Of a stretch of DNA of 64,000 nt, positions 32,948 to 44,544 are shown piece by piece. Each line of letters begins with the position of its first letter. Position 1 is the stretch's first letter. The notes beneath the pieces were generated by a model. The model was not told the DNA's origin, searched no databases, and saw only the letters and a list, made by a program, of their open reading frames with translations. The position numbers were made by a program, and so were the translations under genes. Source of the stretch: Lepus europaeus. Its lineage: Eukaryota; Chordata; Mammalia; Lagomorpha; Leporidae. The stretch lies in NCBI RefSeq assembly GCF_033115175.1, contig NC_084827.1:147553701-147617700 (forward strand). Reading direction: 5' to 3'.

Positions 32948-33210
32948 CACAGCCATTAAGGGATCTGAAAATTCTGGTTCTGGGGCAGATGTTTGGCAGA
33001 GCAGTTAACCCACCAGTTAGGGCATCTGTGGTCCCTTACCAGAGTCCTTGGGTTAGATACCAGGCTCCTGCTTCTGATTCCAGCTTATTGCTTTGGTTTG
33101 GCCCAGCCCTGGCTGTTGTGTATATTTGGAGAGTGAACCAGCAGATGAGAGCTCTCTCTTTTCCTCTCTCTGTGGTGTGTGTGTATGTGTGTGTGTGTCT
33201 ACCTCTCAAT

Positions 33211-33545
33211 TTTTTTAAAAAAGATTTATTTATTTATTTGAAAGACAGAGTTATGGGGGTGTGGGGAGACAGTGAGAGAGAGAAATCTTCTACCTACTGA
33301 TTCAATCCCCAAATGGCCATAACAGCCAGAGCTAGATCGATCTGAAGTTGGGAACAGGAGCTTCTTCCAGGTCTCCCATGTTTGTGCAGGGGCCCAGGTA
33401 CTTGGGCCATCTTCCATTGCTTTCCTAGGTGCATTAGCAGGGAGCTGGATTGGAAGTGGAGTAGCTGGGTCTTGAACCAGCATCCATATGGGATACTGGC
33501 ACTGCAGGCAACAGCCTTACCTGCTATGCCACAGTGCTGGCCCCT
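33211..33545 (-). mobile_element. CSINE, antisense (inner 1 of the nest)
   Basis: 'aaaaagatttatttatttat' left edge, GTGGGG-altered GA tract, body, right edge 'gccacagtgctggcccc'. Short CTCAA-type flanks on both sides are the likely target copies. Confidence 0.9.
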
Positions 33546-33559
33546 CAAATAAACTTTTT

Positions 33560-33873
33560 TTTTTTTTTTGACAGGCAGAGTTAGACAGTGAGAGAGAGAG
33601 AGAGACGGAAAGGTCTTCCTTTTCCGTTGGTTCACCCCCCAAGTGGCTGCTACAGCCGGTGCTGTGCCAGGAGCCACGTGCTTCTCCTGGTCTCCCATGC
33701 TGGTGCAGGGCCCAAGCACTTGGGCCATCCTCCACTGCATTCCCGGGCCACAGCAGAGAGCTGGACTGGAAGAGGAGCAACCGGGACAGAATCTGGTGCC
33801 CCGACTGGGACTAGAACCCGGTGTGCCAGCGCCACAGGCGGAGGATTAGCCTAGTGAGCTGTGGCACCGGCCC
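33560..33873 (-). mobile_element. CSINE, young type, antisense (inner 2 of the nest)
   Basis: T run joined to GACAGGCAGAG, GA tract, body with CpGs and right edge 'tgtggcaccggccc'. Target copies AAATAAACTTTTT at 33547-33559 and 33874-33886 are exact and consist of the outer SINE's own tail. Confidence 0.95.
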
Positions 33874-33908
33874 AAATAAACTTTTTAAAAACAAACAAAA
33901 AAAAAAAC

Positions 33909-34342
33909 CCTAAAAAAAAGTCTAAAAACATTTTGGGTCCTATATTCAAGTTTTCAGTGAATTAGGACCTGAATAGCTAAGCCTACATTAAATGAATTTA
34001 CCACCTTTTTCTAAAACTTTCTCTACATAATGCATACCTTGGTTATACATGTGCCCAAATTCATCAAGATGTATATATTAATTGAGTGCAGCTTTTTGGT
34101 ATACCAATTATATATTAAGAAAGCTTAACTACATTTTACCTCCACTACCGTCTTGTTCCTACAGTGCTTACATAATTCTTTTATTTGGCCTGTTCAGTTG
34201 ACCATATTCAATAATGTTATTTATCTTTGGGGGAAAAGAATGTGTTTCTTAGTGTGTATATTATCTTTTATAGTGTTCTAGCAAAATTAACAGAAGAAAT
34301 ACTTCCAGATTACAATGTTGATGATGATCGGGCAACAACAGT
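33909..34342. other. AT-rich intergenic
   Basis: No feature recognised. Confidence 0.5.
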
Positions 34343-34352
34343 AGAGAAGCTG

Positions 34353-34710
34353 GGACCAGGGTTGTGGCACAGCAGGTTAGGGTACCATCTGCAACACTGG
34401 CACCCCATATCAGAGTGCTGGTTCAAGTCTCAGCTGCTCTGCTTCTAATCCCACTCCCTGCAAATATGCCTGAGAAAGCAGTGGAAGATGGCCCATGTCC
34501 CTGGGCCCCTTCCACCCATGTAGGGGACCTAGATAGAGTTCCTGGCTTCTGGCTTTGTCCTGGCCCAGCCCTGTCTACTGTGGCCATTTGGGAAGTGAAT
34601 CAGTAAATGGAAGATATCTCTCTGACGATTTCTCTCTCCTTCTCTCTCTCTCTCTTCTTTCTGTGTCACTCTGTCTTTCAAACAAATCAATAAATCTTTT
34701 TTTAAAAAGC
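34353..34710 (+). mobile_element. CSINE, sense
   Basis: Head 'gaccagggttgtggcacagc', CT tract, tail 'caaacaaatcaataaatc'. Flanks AGAGAAGCTG (34343-34352) and AGAGAACCTG (34711-34720) form the target duplication. Confidence 0.92.
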
Positions 34711-34720
34711 AGAGAACCTG

Positions 34721-35049
34721 ATGGTACAGTATGTTGTGCTGGACAAACTGTTCCTTTAGTTGATATTCTAGAAATTGGAGTTTTCATATAGAACCATCTT
34801 GGACTGCGTATCTCTGCAAGAAAGAGCAACTAAATCCATCTTATGTCCTTTAAACTTTTCCAAAAACAGGATACTTACTGATCTTTAAATGTTAAAATGA
34901 TTTAATGTTTTGTTTATAAAATGTTTTCTATTTTTCTGACCACAAAATACATATATACTCACAAAACAGAAAATATACATATATAAAATAAGAAAATAAA
35001 TTTTTATGTAAAAATTATATACTCACCATTAATGTGTTGCTGTAATTAT
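34721..35049. other. AT-rich intergenic
   Basis: AT-rich with several TATATA words near 34950-35000; nothing recognised. Confidence 0.5.
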
Positions 35050-35340
35050 TTTTTAAAAGGATTTATTTACTCACTTGAAAGAGTTACAGAAGGAGAGGGA
35101 AGGAGAGAGAGAGACCAATCTTTCATCTGTTGGTTCACTCCCCAAGTGGTTGCAATGGCCAGGGCTGGGCCAACCTAAACCGGGAGTCAGGAGCTTGAAA
35201 TGGGTCTTCCACCTGGATGGCAGGGGCCCAAGCAATTGGCCCATCTTCTGCTACTTTGCCCAGGCCATTAGAGGGGAGCTAGATTGGAAGTTGGCATCAC
35301 AGGTGGTGGCTTTACTCGCTATGCTACAACATTGGCCCCT
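35050..35340 (-). mobile_element. CSINE, antisense
   Basis: Left edge 'aaaaggatttatttactcac', GA tract, body with a deletion before 'ggtggctttactcgc', right edge 'acaacattggcccc'. Confidence 0.9.
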
Positions 35341-35664
35341 TTATATAATTCTGAATATATTTTCACTTTAGTTTTACAAATACTCTATTTTCTAACATGC
35401 TTCACTTACATATCATGAATGGAAAATATAAATTTAATTAAAAATAATTTAGAGCTAAAAGTTAGAGATCCTTCTAAATTGAGTCTCCTCACTTCAGAGG
35501 TAAGAAAATTAAACTCTACAGAGAATATATAAATAAAATGATTCCACTTAGGTAGCATCAGAGTTGGCCTGTTACTAAAAAGTCTTAAATCCCAGGGAAC
35601 AACATTATACCTTTTGCATGTGACTTTACTTACACTATGTACTATAGCTTAATCTGACATGATT
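35341..35664. other. intergenic, nothing recognised
   Basis: AT-rich, no features. Confidence 0.5.
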
Positions 35665-35677
35665 AATTGAGATTAGA

Positions 35678-36321
35678 ATTTGTGCAGCCACTGTGGAAGA
35701 CAGTATGGAGATACCTCAGAAATCTGAATATAGACCTAACATATGACCCAGCTATCCCACTCCTGGGAATTTACCCAAATGAAATGAAATCAGCATGTGA
35801 AAGAGTGATCTGTACTCCCATGTTCATTGCAGTTCAACTCACAATAGCTAAAATTTGGAATCAACCCAGATGTCCATCAACTGAAGACTAGACAAAGAAA
35901 TTATAGTGTATATATATATATTATAGAATACTACTCATCTGTAAAAAAGAATGAAATCCTGTCTTTTGCAACAAAATGGATGCAACTGGGAACCATTATA
36001 CTTAGTGAAATAAGCCAGTTCCCAAAAGACAAATACCATATATTTTCCCTGATCTGTGGTAACTAAAAGAGTACCTAAAAGGTAATCTATAGGTGTGAAA
36101 TTGACATTTTGAGACTCAATTGTTTATGGCCTTTGTCTCCACTGTTGAGGAAACTAGAAAACAGATCTTTGTAAAAATTAAGAATGGGAATAAGAGAGGG
36201 AGGAGGAATAAGAGTGGGAATGTGGGCAGAAGGGAGGGTAGGGTGGGAAGTAGCACTATGTTCCGGAATCTGTATATAGGAATTATATGAAATTTGTATA
36301 CCTTAAATAAAATTAAAAAAA
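35678..36321 (+). mobile_element. L1 3' end, 5'-truncated, with target duplication
   Basis: Opens in the ORF2 C-terminal region ('ttgtgcagccactgtggaag', then 'cagctatcccactcctggga') and ends in a 3' UTR with a GGGAGG-rich patch at about 36195-36250 and 'aaataaaattaaaaaa'. Target copies AATTGAGATTAGA at 35665-35677 and AATTGGGATTAGA at 36322-36334. The ORF2 remnant reads for about 75 codons from 35667 before a stop. Confidence 0.9.
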
Positions 36322-36334
36322 AATTGGGATTAGA

Positions 36335-38394
36335 GAGCAAAAGGAGTTCTTACCTTCTGCTCATGTATTAGCTTGGCCAAATGGTTGCTGGGAAACACAT
36401 TGGGAAAGACCAATTAATTCAGAATTTATTGAAAGTATTTTATAGAAAATAATGTGTGAATTTCACTGGTTGCTTTTTAAAGTTTCAAACAGGTCTCTTT
36501 GCGGGAACAATAGAATTTGGGCACTGCATGTTGGTGACATCTCAAATTGTGATAAATCTCAAAAAAATTATTATATAAACCAATATCAACTGACATATGG
36601 TTAAATATAAGTAATAGCTTGGGTTTGGGACTTACAGAAAACATTTGTGCTGCTGTAATTTCAGTTAAAGACTCTCTAAAATGTTCTGAGTCTTGTCAAT
36701 TACAATTCTATTTGCTAACTTTAGCACAAGAGTGACATTGTCCATGCATTCTTTGCATAAAAACCTCTAACAGGGCATCTTTTGGGAGGTGTTGTGATAG
36801 CAAAAGGTTTTTGGAATTTTATGAAAGTTCCACCCACAATCAAAACCAATGTTCTCTTATCTTTGATTAATTCTGTCAGATGGATCAGAATGGACACTTC
36901 TTTGACTACAGGCATATTATATTTCATTTAAGGTTTTGTTGTTCTTCCATTTGCTTCTCATTTCTCATTTGTCTCATTTTTGTCTTTCCTCCCATTCTCT
37001 TAAAAGACAGATCTTGAGGGTTTTATGTTTTTTAGCTTTCTTTGCTACAAGAGATACTGAAATCATGGCATATTCTTAGATTACACAAATGGTATTCAGT
37101 TACACAGACATATTATGATGCTAATTAAAAGAAGAACTGGATATCTGAACAGAGAGCCAGAGAATTTGGTAGTGATTTATTTTCTCAAATGAAAACAGTG
37201 GCTCCAAATGATAAGAAAAAAATTGCAGTTACTCAACAGTATTACTTGGCTACTAAATTTATCCTATAAATCAGGATAATAAATTCCAGGAGCAAACACA
37301 AATTTTTAAATATAGTAATTTCCTTTAACCACTTTTTTATATCGTGAATTAAAAATTCCTAAGAATCTTATTTTTTCTTAAGCTCATGGTTGTCTGTCTT
37401 TTCCAAAGGGTAACATGCAGAGGAAGCAGTTGACTGAAGTTTCTTGACCTGCTTATATTTTGAGAGGACAGGAAACAAACATTTCTGGTCTATTCTACTT
37501 GTCAGCATTTCTTAAACAATGGAACAGAGGTGGCCAGCACGGCAAAATTCAGACTTGACGCGTGGCAAGAACTTTATGTGGTCAGACTGACTTTGAATAA
37601 TATTGAGAAGTAAAAATATAAGCAATGCATTCCTAAATAGACAGTGCCATTGCAGTAATATGATCCTATTAGGGGAGTACAGATACTGGGTTGTGTATAT
37701 GTGCCAGACAAAACCTAAAGACTTTGGGTTTTAGTTCTAGTGCATTACTCTTATTGCCTTCAGCAGGCCCTGATGTGACCATGTAAGTGCAATGATTTAG
37801 TTTCCTAATTATGGATGAAGCTCTGGGCTAGAGATTTAATCCATAACATAGTGCCTGCTTAGGAAAGCTGCTACATGTGATTAGTTCTTCTAAATTATAT
37901 TTTCCAAAAGTACACTTGGATAATAGAGCTGACTGAAGCACAGTTGTCTAACATGGCCTCCCTCCATCTCATTTAGTTACTGCACACCTGAGTAACCTGT
38001 TTGAAAACTGTCCTGGGAAAGGCAGAGCCAAATGATCCATATCTCAGACTCTCGTTCTGGCTGCTGGTGGTTCAGTGTGATGTGTGGTTAGAATTACAGA
38101 TGTTGAGAAACAGAATCTTTTTCCCTGGCCTCAGTACATTAAGGATGTATCTACCAGTTCATTCTCCTTACATTTGGAAAGGAGAACAGAGAGCCAGAGA
38201 AAGGAGTGGAACTCAGCTTCAGGTTCTGTTCAGATTGCCTTCAGAGAATAGAACATATGATCAAAATGTAGTGAAAGGCTAGCTGTATGCTTTTGAAGAC
38301 GGTGAATGTCTAAGAGTGTGTCAGTGTGAGTATATATTAAATATGTATGTTTATATACTATCTATAACACTTATTTTTGGTCTGGAAAAGTGTA
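36335..38394. other. intergenic, nothing recognised
   Basis: About 2 kb without recognisable repeats. Frames up to 93 codons (38001-38282 +) show no domain or splice context. Being repeat-poor, it may contain conserved non-coding elements, but this cannot be judged from one sequence. Confidence 0.45.
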
Positions 38395-38838
38395 TGTAAC
38401 ATATAATTTAACATTTTAATCATATTAAAGTGTACCATTCAGTGGCATTTAGTACATTCCCAATATCAGGCGAATAGCAGCATTTTATCTAGTTTCAGAA
38501 TGTTCTCATTTCCATCACATAGTCATTCACCATTCTCCTTCTCCCCAGTCCCTGGGCATCAGCAGTCTGCTCTGCTTTATGTCTCTGTGGACTGGCCTGT
38601 CTTAGATATTTCATATAAATGGAAGCACACAATATGAGCTCTGTTGTGCCTGGCTTCCTTCACTCAGCATAATGTTTTCCAGGTTTACCTATGTTGTAGC
38701 ATGCAATTCCATCACTCGTTATGGCTGAATATAATTTTGTTGTATGGCTAGATCATGGTTTGTCTATCCATTCATCAATTGATGGATGCTGGGATGTTTT
38801 CACTTTGGATATTCTGTGATGAGTACTGCTATGAAGTT
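38395..38838 (-). mobile_element. old mammalian L1 3' UTR, antisense
   Basis: 'tgtaccattcagtggcattt', 'cttcactcagcataatgttt' and 'tccattcatcaattgatgga' follow the antisense order of an old mammalian L1 3' end. Truncated on the right by the next SINE. Confidence 0.8.
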
Positions 38839-38839
38839 T

Positions 38840-39150
38840 TTAAGAGATTTATCTATTTTATTTATTTGAGAGGTAGAGTTACAGACAGAAAGAGGTAGAG
38901 ACAGAGAGAGGTCTTCTATCTGCTGGTTTACTCCCCAAATGGCCATAATAGCTGGGTCTAGGCCAGGCCAAAGCCAGAAGCTAGGAGCTTCTTCCAGGTC
39001 TCCCATATGGGTGTAGCAGCCCAAGCACTTGGAGCATCTTCTGCTGCCTTCCCAGGCCATAGCAGTGAGCTGGACTGGAAGTGGAGCAGCTGGGATACAA
39101 ACCGGCACTGCAGGCAGAGGCTTAACCTACTATGCCATAGCGCCAGCCCC
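38840..39150 (-). mobile_element. CSINE, antisense
   Basis: 'agagatttatctattttatt' left edge, short GA tract, body, right edge 'catagcgccagcccc'. Inserted at the broken end of the L1 fragment. Confidence 0.92.
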
Positions 39151-40114
39151 GTGAGATCGTTTTTTAAACTTAAATAAAATCTAACCTGCTGATTTGTATT
39201 TGTGGGTACTGAAGACCTAGCAGGCTGTTTCGAGTCGCAACCTGACAGGAAATTGCAGTCAGCAGCCATGACAGTTCAGTGGGTTCTTGGAAAGATGCTG
39301 AATGATGGCGAAGGCAAAGTGAAAACAGAAACTAGAGTCAAGGGCCCTGAGGCTCTCATCTTGGTTCTGCTGCCTCCAGGCTATGGGTGTGAAGTTAGGT
39401 GGAGTGTTTCACCTCCTGGTCATCTGAGAGAGTGGAGCTCACTAGCACTCATTCTAGCTCCGGGAATGCCTGCAACAGGCTCAGCAGACACATCATATTC
39501 CTCACCACCTCACACAGCTTTTCCACCACCACAGCTGCTTTTGCTCACGCTGCAAAGTGCTCAGGGTGCTTCTTTCCATGCCCAAGGTGTGAACACAACA
39601 GCTTCCTACACTGGGAGCGTGAAGGAGGTCAGGGCCCCCAAATCATTAAAATGCTCCAGCTGGCAGCAGGGTCCTAAACAACACAGGGCAGAGTAAGAAA
39701 AGAGCGACTGTTCCTGTGACTAAGGAACTGAAGTCGTTCTTGGGGACAGGGCTGGAATTACAGCAGCCGGAAGTGTCACGTGAGAAACGGGTTCCACCAA
39801 AGACCTGGCACTGCCAATGTCTCTCTCTACAGACCACTTGCAGCTTTTTTGGGGGTAGGTGGCTGAGTGATGTATTTACCATTAACAAAAACATTTGAGT
39901 CACACTCAAAGGTTTCCTCCTCCTTGCACTAAGGCAAGAAAATATTAGTGACTTGTAAAGTTTCCTTTTTTGGTGAAATGGAAGTGGTTCTAGGTAATCT
40001 GTACTCGTTCTAAGTGGGAGTCAGGTATATTCTGAGTGTACCATTCATGTGGGGTGATTGGCTGCAAATGTGGGACTATTTATCCTTTCTTTGTATCTGT
40101 TTCTCCTTTTTTGT
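39151..40114. other. intergenic with the longest open frame
   Basis: A + frame of 164 codons runs 39202-39696. It is Ser/Pro/Ala-rich with no recognised domain, signal peptide or obvious splice framing, and overlaps a second open frame. I treat it as non-coding by default. Confidence 0.45.
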
Positions 40115-40152
40115 TTTAAAGATTTATTCATTATTTTGAAAGTCAGAGTTAC

Positions 40153-40191
<39 letters not shown>

Positions 40192-40411
40192 TCTTCCTAT
40201 CTGTTGGCTCATTCTCCACATGGCCACAATGACCACAAGGTCTCCCACATTGATGTGGGGGCCCAAGGACTTGGGCCATCTTCCACTGCTTTCCCAAGCC
40301 ATAGCAGAGAGCTGGATCAGAAGTGGAGCAGCTGGGACTTGAACTGGCGCCTATATGGGATGCTTGCACTGCAGGTGGCGGCTTTACCTGCTATGCCACA
40401 GCACCAGCCCC
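40115..40411 (-). mobile_element. CSINE, antisense, internal deletion
   Basis: 'aaagatttattcattatttt' left edge, GA tract, then 'ccacaatgaccacaaggtctcc', where some 45 bases of the usual body are missing. Right edge 'cacagcaccagcccc'. Confidence 0.9.
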
Positions 40412-40535
40412 CCATCTCTCCATGATGATGAGGGAGTAAGCTCTAAATGTATGACCTACAGCAAGTCCATTGGCATCAGTTTTCCAATTTGTAAAATGAC
40501 AGGGTTGCCTATTTTAAAAGTATCTATTGACTTTT
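40412..40535. other. spacer
   Basis: Short spacer between CSINEs; 'ttttccaatttgtaaaatga' resembles a MIR scrap. Confidence 0.4.
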
Positions 40536-40551
40536 GAGAAAGTCGCTTACT

Positions 40552-40874
40552 GGGGCCGGTGCCGTGGCTCACTTGGTTACTCCTCCGCCTGTGGCGCCAG
40601 CATCCCATATGGGCACCAGTTCTAGTCCCGGTTGCTCCTCTTCCATTCCAGCTCTCTGCTGTGGCCCAGGAGGGCAGCAGAAGATGGCCCAAGTGCTTGG
40701 GCCCCTGCACCTGCATGGGAGACCAGGAAGAAGCACCTGGCTCCTGGCTTCGGATCGGCGCAGCACCAGCCGTGGCAGCCATTTAGGGAGTGAACCAATG
40801 GAAGGAAGACCTTTCTCTCTGTCTCTCTCTCTCACTATCTATATCTCTACCTGTCAAATAAATAAATAAAAAAA
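40552..40874 (+). mobile_element. CSINE, young 'GGCTCACTTGG' type, sense
   Basis: Head 'ggggccggtgccgtggctca'. The tail 'ctgtcaaataaataaataaa' is followed by a 16-bp target copy GAGAAAGTCACTTACT (40875-40890), against GAGAAAGTCGCTTACT at 40536-40551; the sole difference is a CpG transition. Confidence 0.96.
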
Positions 40875-40890
40875 GAGAAAGTCACTTACT

Positions 40891-42602
40891 TAAATTTATC
40901 CATTGTTGGTTGTGTTGTAACAGGGCTGAAGGATTGAGAGAAAAACATACAACAATTTTACTTTTAGGAGTGAGAAGTTAGGAGATTGGGACAGTCAGAA
41001 TTGATAATGGCTATAACTGGAAATCCAGAAACAGACTATCATCCATAAATAGGAAAAGATATTTAAAAAGATTTTATCCTGTAAAGCAAGGAGCTTGGGC
41101 AACTAGAACACAGATTCTTCCAGGACATTGCTTTGTGACTGCAGTTGACATTGCTTTCTTATTCCGAATACTTGTTTTCATTTTTATATCAGTAGAGCTC
41201 TGACAGGCTAGAAATAAACTGAAGCAACCTCTGCAGTGCATTGATGCTTTGCTTCTCTGACAACCCTTTCTACTTTATCACCAGCCCAGGACAGTGGAAG
41301 ATCATCAGGAATCTACTCTATGTCCCCATTGGAGGACTGCCCAAAAGCCCACAGCTCAGAAGCAGCCATTTTTACCTGATGTTAGGATGTGGATTAAAGT
41401 TCCTTTGGGACTGAAAATCAATCTATTACCTTGACTGAAGTGGGTTCTTGCCCAGCCCATATTTTCACCCTTTAATGGTAATGAAGCTGACATTTCTTTC
41501 CAGTCACTTTGCATATCATTTCCTTTCTCTTTAACTCTCTTTCGAAGTGAGATGATTGATAGATTATTCTTCAGCAATCACTTACTTTGGTTGATGATTT
41601 TCTTTTTCCTTTGAAGTTGATTTTGAAAGGAGCTGTATGGTGATGAGCTAATTAGTGCAAAAACACAGAGACTATAACCTTAATTGGCATGATTATAGGC
41701 TCAACGTCACGGGATGTCCTGAAACTGCACGCTATGCAAATATTAGATTTTTCATTCTTCCCATTACATCTGAAACCATCAAGCAAAGGATGTTTTGCAG
41801 AATATACCACAGTCAATGCCAGGTGCACATCTTTTAACAAAAGTTGGTTTTTTGAGTGTGCTTATTGGGGAAAGGCTAGGAAGAGGGGGTTTAGAAATGA
41901 CAAAAAAAGTTCAAAATCTGAAAAATTGCATTAAGGGCAGATGAGCTTTAAAACTTGAGAAATGTCACAATTAATTGAAACAACCCATGTACCCCTCCCA
42001 GACTATATCTTATCTGGAATTCTGAAGACACTTCACTGTAGGTACTACTGTGAATTATGCAAATCGTGAGAGGCCTTTCAAATCCACTACCAATGGGAGT
42101 CCTATAAAAGCAATCTGGGTTTTACTCAAGCTGTTGGGATACAGAAAGATAGTATGTGAATGAAATCACAGTGTATCTCAGAGTCCTCATTTTAGCCAAT
42201 TTTTTTTTTCCTTTCCTCTACCATCAACCTTTTTAAAGAATTGGAGTGGTGAAAGTAAGTAATAAAATTAATTTCCCTTTCCTAATGTAAATTGCAAATA
42301 TCCAAAAATGTGGCATCTTCAGACATCTGAATATGCAACCCACTGAATAACTGACAGCTCACACTGTGTAGTTTTAGAAGAAATCTAGAGTTGGGAGTTT
42401 TCAGACTAACACATGTAAAAAAACAGTAAGTTATTTGGTTCTGGATACTGATGGAAACAAGGATGGGCAGAGATTCAGTAGGCATATGAGTATTCAAATA
42501 GTTACTACCGGATTTTAATTTAGTGCATCATCTATTTACTAGAGATTATAGTGAGAGAAGGATTTAACAGCTGAAGTTTGAAATCCTCAGCTTCTCTGTT
42601 TA
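40891..42602. other. repeat-free intergenic with two octamer motifs
   Basis: No repeat was recognised in 1.7 kb, which is unusual here. ATGCAAAT, the POU/Oct-binding octamer, occurs at 41734-41741 and 42057-42064 in the same orientation. The segment lies 6-7 kb upstream of CTLA4. A regulatory role is speculation. Confidence 0.4.
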
Positions 42603-42618
42603 ATATATAAACTAACAT

Positions 42619-42981
42619 GGGGCCTGCACTGTGGCGCAGTGGGTTAAAGCCCTGGCCTAAAGTGCTGGCATCCCATATGGGCGCTGGTTTGAGACCTGGC
42701 TGCCCCTCTTCTGATCCAGCTCTCTGCTTTGGCCTGGGAAAGCAGTAGAAGATGGCCCAAGGCCTTGGGCCCCTGCACCCATGTGGGAGACCCAGAAGAA
42801 GCTCCTGGCTCCTGGCTTCGGATCTGCGCAGCTCCAGCCATTGCAACCATCTGGGGAGTGAACATCGGATGGAAAACCTCTCTCTGTCTCTACCTCTCTC
42901 TGCCTCTCCTCTCTCTGTAACTCTTTCAAATAAATAAATAAATCATACATATATATAATATATATATAATATATTATATAT
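42619..42981 (+). mobile_element. CSINE, young, sense, with AT-expanded tail
   Basis: Head 'ggcctgcactgtggcgcagt', body with CpGs, tail AAATAAATAAATAAATC followed by about 40 bases of AT dinucleotides. Target copies ATATATAAACTAACAT at 42603-42618 and 42982-42997 are exact. Confidence 0.96.
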
Positions 42982-43095
42982 ATATATAAACTAACATTTA
43001 CTGAGTATCCAGTATATTACAGGCACAGTGTTCACCAATGTATTGGCATAGTTCATTGAATCATTATAATAACCCTGTAAGATAGTTACCATAGT
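42982..43095 (-). repeat. MIR, antisense
   Basis: 'taacatttactgagtatcca', 'ttacaggcacagtgttcacc' and 'ataataaccctgtaagatag' follow antisense MIR order. The CSINE above inserted at its left edge. Confidence 0.7.
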
Positions 43096-43130
43096 CAGCT
43101 ATATAAAGGTGCTTCAAAAAGTTCATGGAA

Positions 43131-43480
43131 GGGTGGTGTTGGTATTGCAGTTAAGGTTCTTCTTAGGACACCCACATTTCATATTGGTTTGGCTCTTCCA
43201 CTTCCAATGCACCTTCCTGCTAATGTGCACCCTAGGAGATAGCAGATGATGGCTCAGGCACTTGGGTCCCTGCTACCCAGATGGGAGACCTGGATTAAGT
43301 TTCAGTCTCCTGGCTTTGGCCTAGCCCAGCCTTGGCTATGGCCAGCCTTTGGGGAGTGAACCAGCAGATGGAAGATAGCTCTCTCTCTCTCTCTCTCTTT
43401 CTCCTCTTCCTCCTCCTCCCTTCCTCCCTCTCTCCCTCCCCCACTCTACTTTTCAAATAAATAAATCAATCTTTAAAAAA
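43131..43480 (+). mobile_element. CSINE, sense
   Basis: Head 'ggtggtgttggtattgcagt', body with 'gcagatgatggctcaggca', a CT tract with CCTCCT units, tail 'caaataaataaatcaatc'. Preceded by 'ggtgcttcaaaaagttcatg' (see the element at 19021). Confidence 0.9.
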
Positions 43481-43484
43481 ATAA

Positions 43485-43821
43485 TATCTTACTCATCTCA
43501 CTATTCCAGAGGCTGGGAAGTCCAAGGCCGAGGGGCTGCATCTTTTGTGTGCCTTCTCGCTGGGGGGGCCTCTGTTCAGAGACAGGAGGTTGCACGGGGC
43601 ATCACATGATGAGAGGAACACCTACAGGAGACAGCCCACTAGCTTTTATAACAGATCTGCTCTTGAGATAATACATTCCACTATTCCACTAATCTTCAGG
43701 TGATGCATCCACTCACAAAGGCAGAGCCCTTAAAGGTCCCACTTGATCCTACCTCTTTTTTCATTTCATTTTTTCTTTATTTATTTTATTTGCAAGACAG
43801 AGACATGGGGGTGGGAGGGAC

Positions 43822-43862
<41 letters not shown>

Positions 43863-44150
43863 ATGAATGAATCTGGCTCACTGCTCAAATGCCTAGAAGC
43901 CAGGAAATCAATCCTGGACTGCCATGTGGGTGGTTGACCTCAACAACCTGAGCCTTAACCTGCTGCCTCCTCCCAAGGTGGACGTTAATATGAAGTTGGG
44001 ACTCAAACACAGGAACTTAGGGGATGGGTGTGTTCCAGGTGACATCCTAACTGCTACACCAAACACCTATTCCTGATCCCACCTCTTAATACCTCACAAT
44101 GGGGATTAGGTTGCCCCATGAGATTTTGTAGGGGGCATTCAAAGCATAAC
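43485..44150 (-). mobile_element. MaLR-like LTR, antisense, split by CSINE
   Basis: 'ccagaggctgggaagtccaa' on the left and 'taatacctcacaatggggat' after the CSINE belong to an antisense MaLR-type LTR. Decayed; subfamily not assigned. Confidence 0.55.
43758..44073 (-). mobile_element. CSINE, older type, antisense
   Basis: 'tctttatttattttatttgc' left edge, long GA tract, degraded body, right edge 'ctacaccaaacacctattcc'. Target copies TGATCCTACCTCTT (43744-43757) and TGATCCCACCTCTT (44074-44087). Confidence 0.92.
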
Positions 44151-44430
44151 AGCAGCCCTAGGACTGAAAGGATAGAGAAAGGAAAAGAGAGTTATCAGAT
44201 CTCAATGAGAACTGGTATCATAGAATGGGGGAGGGGGGTTATTTATAATGGCAGTACGTGTGGAGAGGTATTATTGCTACTAGATTTGGGGCCTCGAATC
44301 TGGGAAAAGGAAAGAAAGCAATACCCTGACTTCCATCCCTGTGCTTTCTGATTTGCTGCTGATCCAGCTAAGCCCTCCCCGAAGTGACCATGCCAGGGAA
44401 TGCAGGAGATGTTGTCCAAGGGGCTGTGTC
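44151..44430. other. spacer, nothing recognised
   Basis: Overlapping short frames on both strands; no repeat or gene recognised. Confidence 0.45.
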
Positions 44431-44535
44431 TCCCAAGGATGTGAGGACAAGTGATGTAGAACAACCTTGAGCAAGTCAATTTCCCTCCCTAAATTTCCAT
44501 TTTCTGATCTGTGGAATGGTGCCACCATAGTAATA
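44431..44535 (+). repeat. MIR fragment, sense
   Basis: 'accttgagcaagtcaatttc' and 'ccattttctgatctgtggaa' are MIR core wording. Confidence 0.6.
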
Positions 44536-44544
44536 GCTGGCTTT

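Larger units (their letters stand above)
32970..33908 (+). mobile_element. old CSINE (outer element of a nest)
   Basis: Sense head at 'ctggggcagatgtttggcag', body to 'gtgaaccagcagatgagagc', CT/TG tract to about 33205; its tail resumes as AAATAAACTTTTTAAAAAC at 33874. Two antisense CSINEs fill the gap, the last one with an exact duplication of the tail. Confidence 0.8.

Noticed and set aside
35667-35891. Separate 74-codon gene
   Set aside because: It is the C-terminal end of L1 ORF2 in a 5'-truncated L1 with target duplications.
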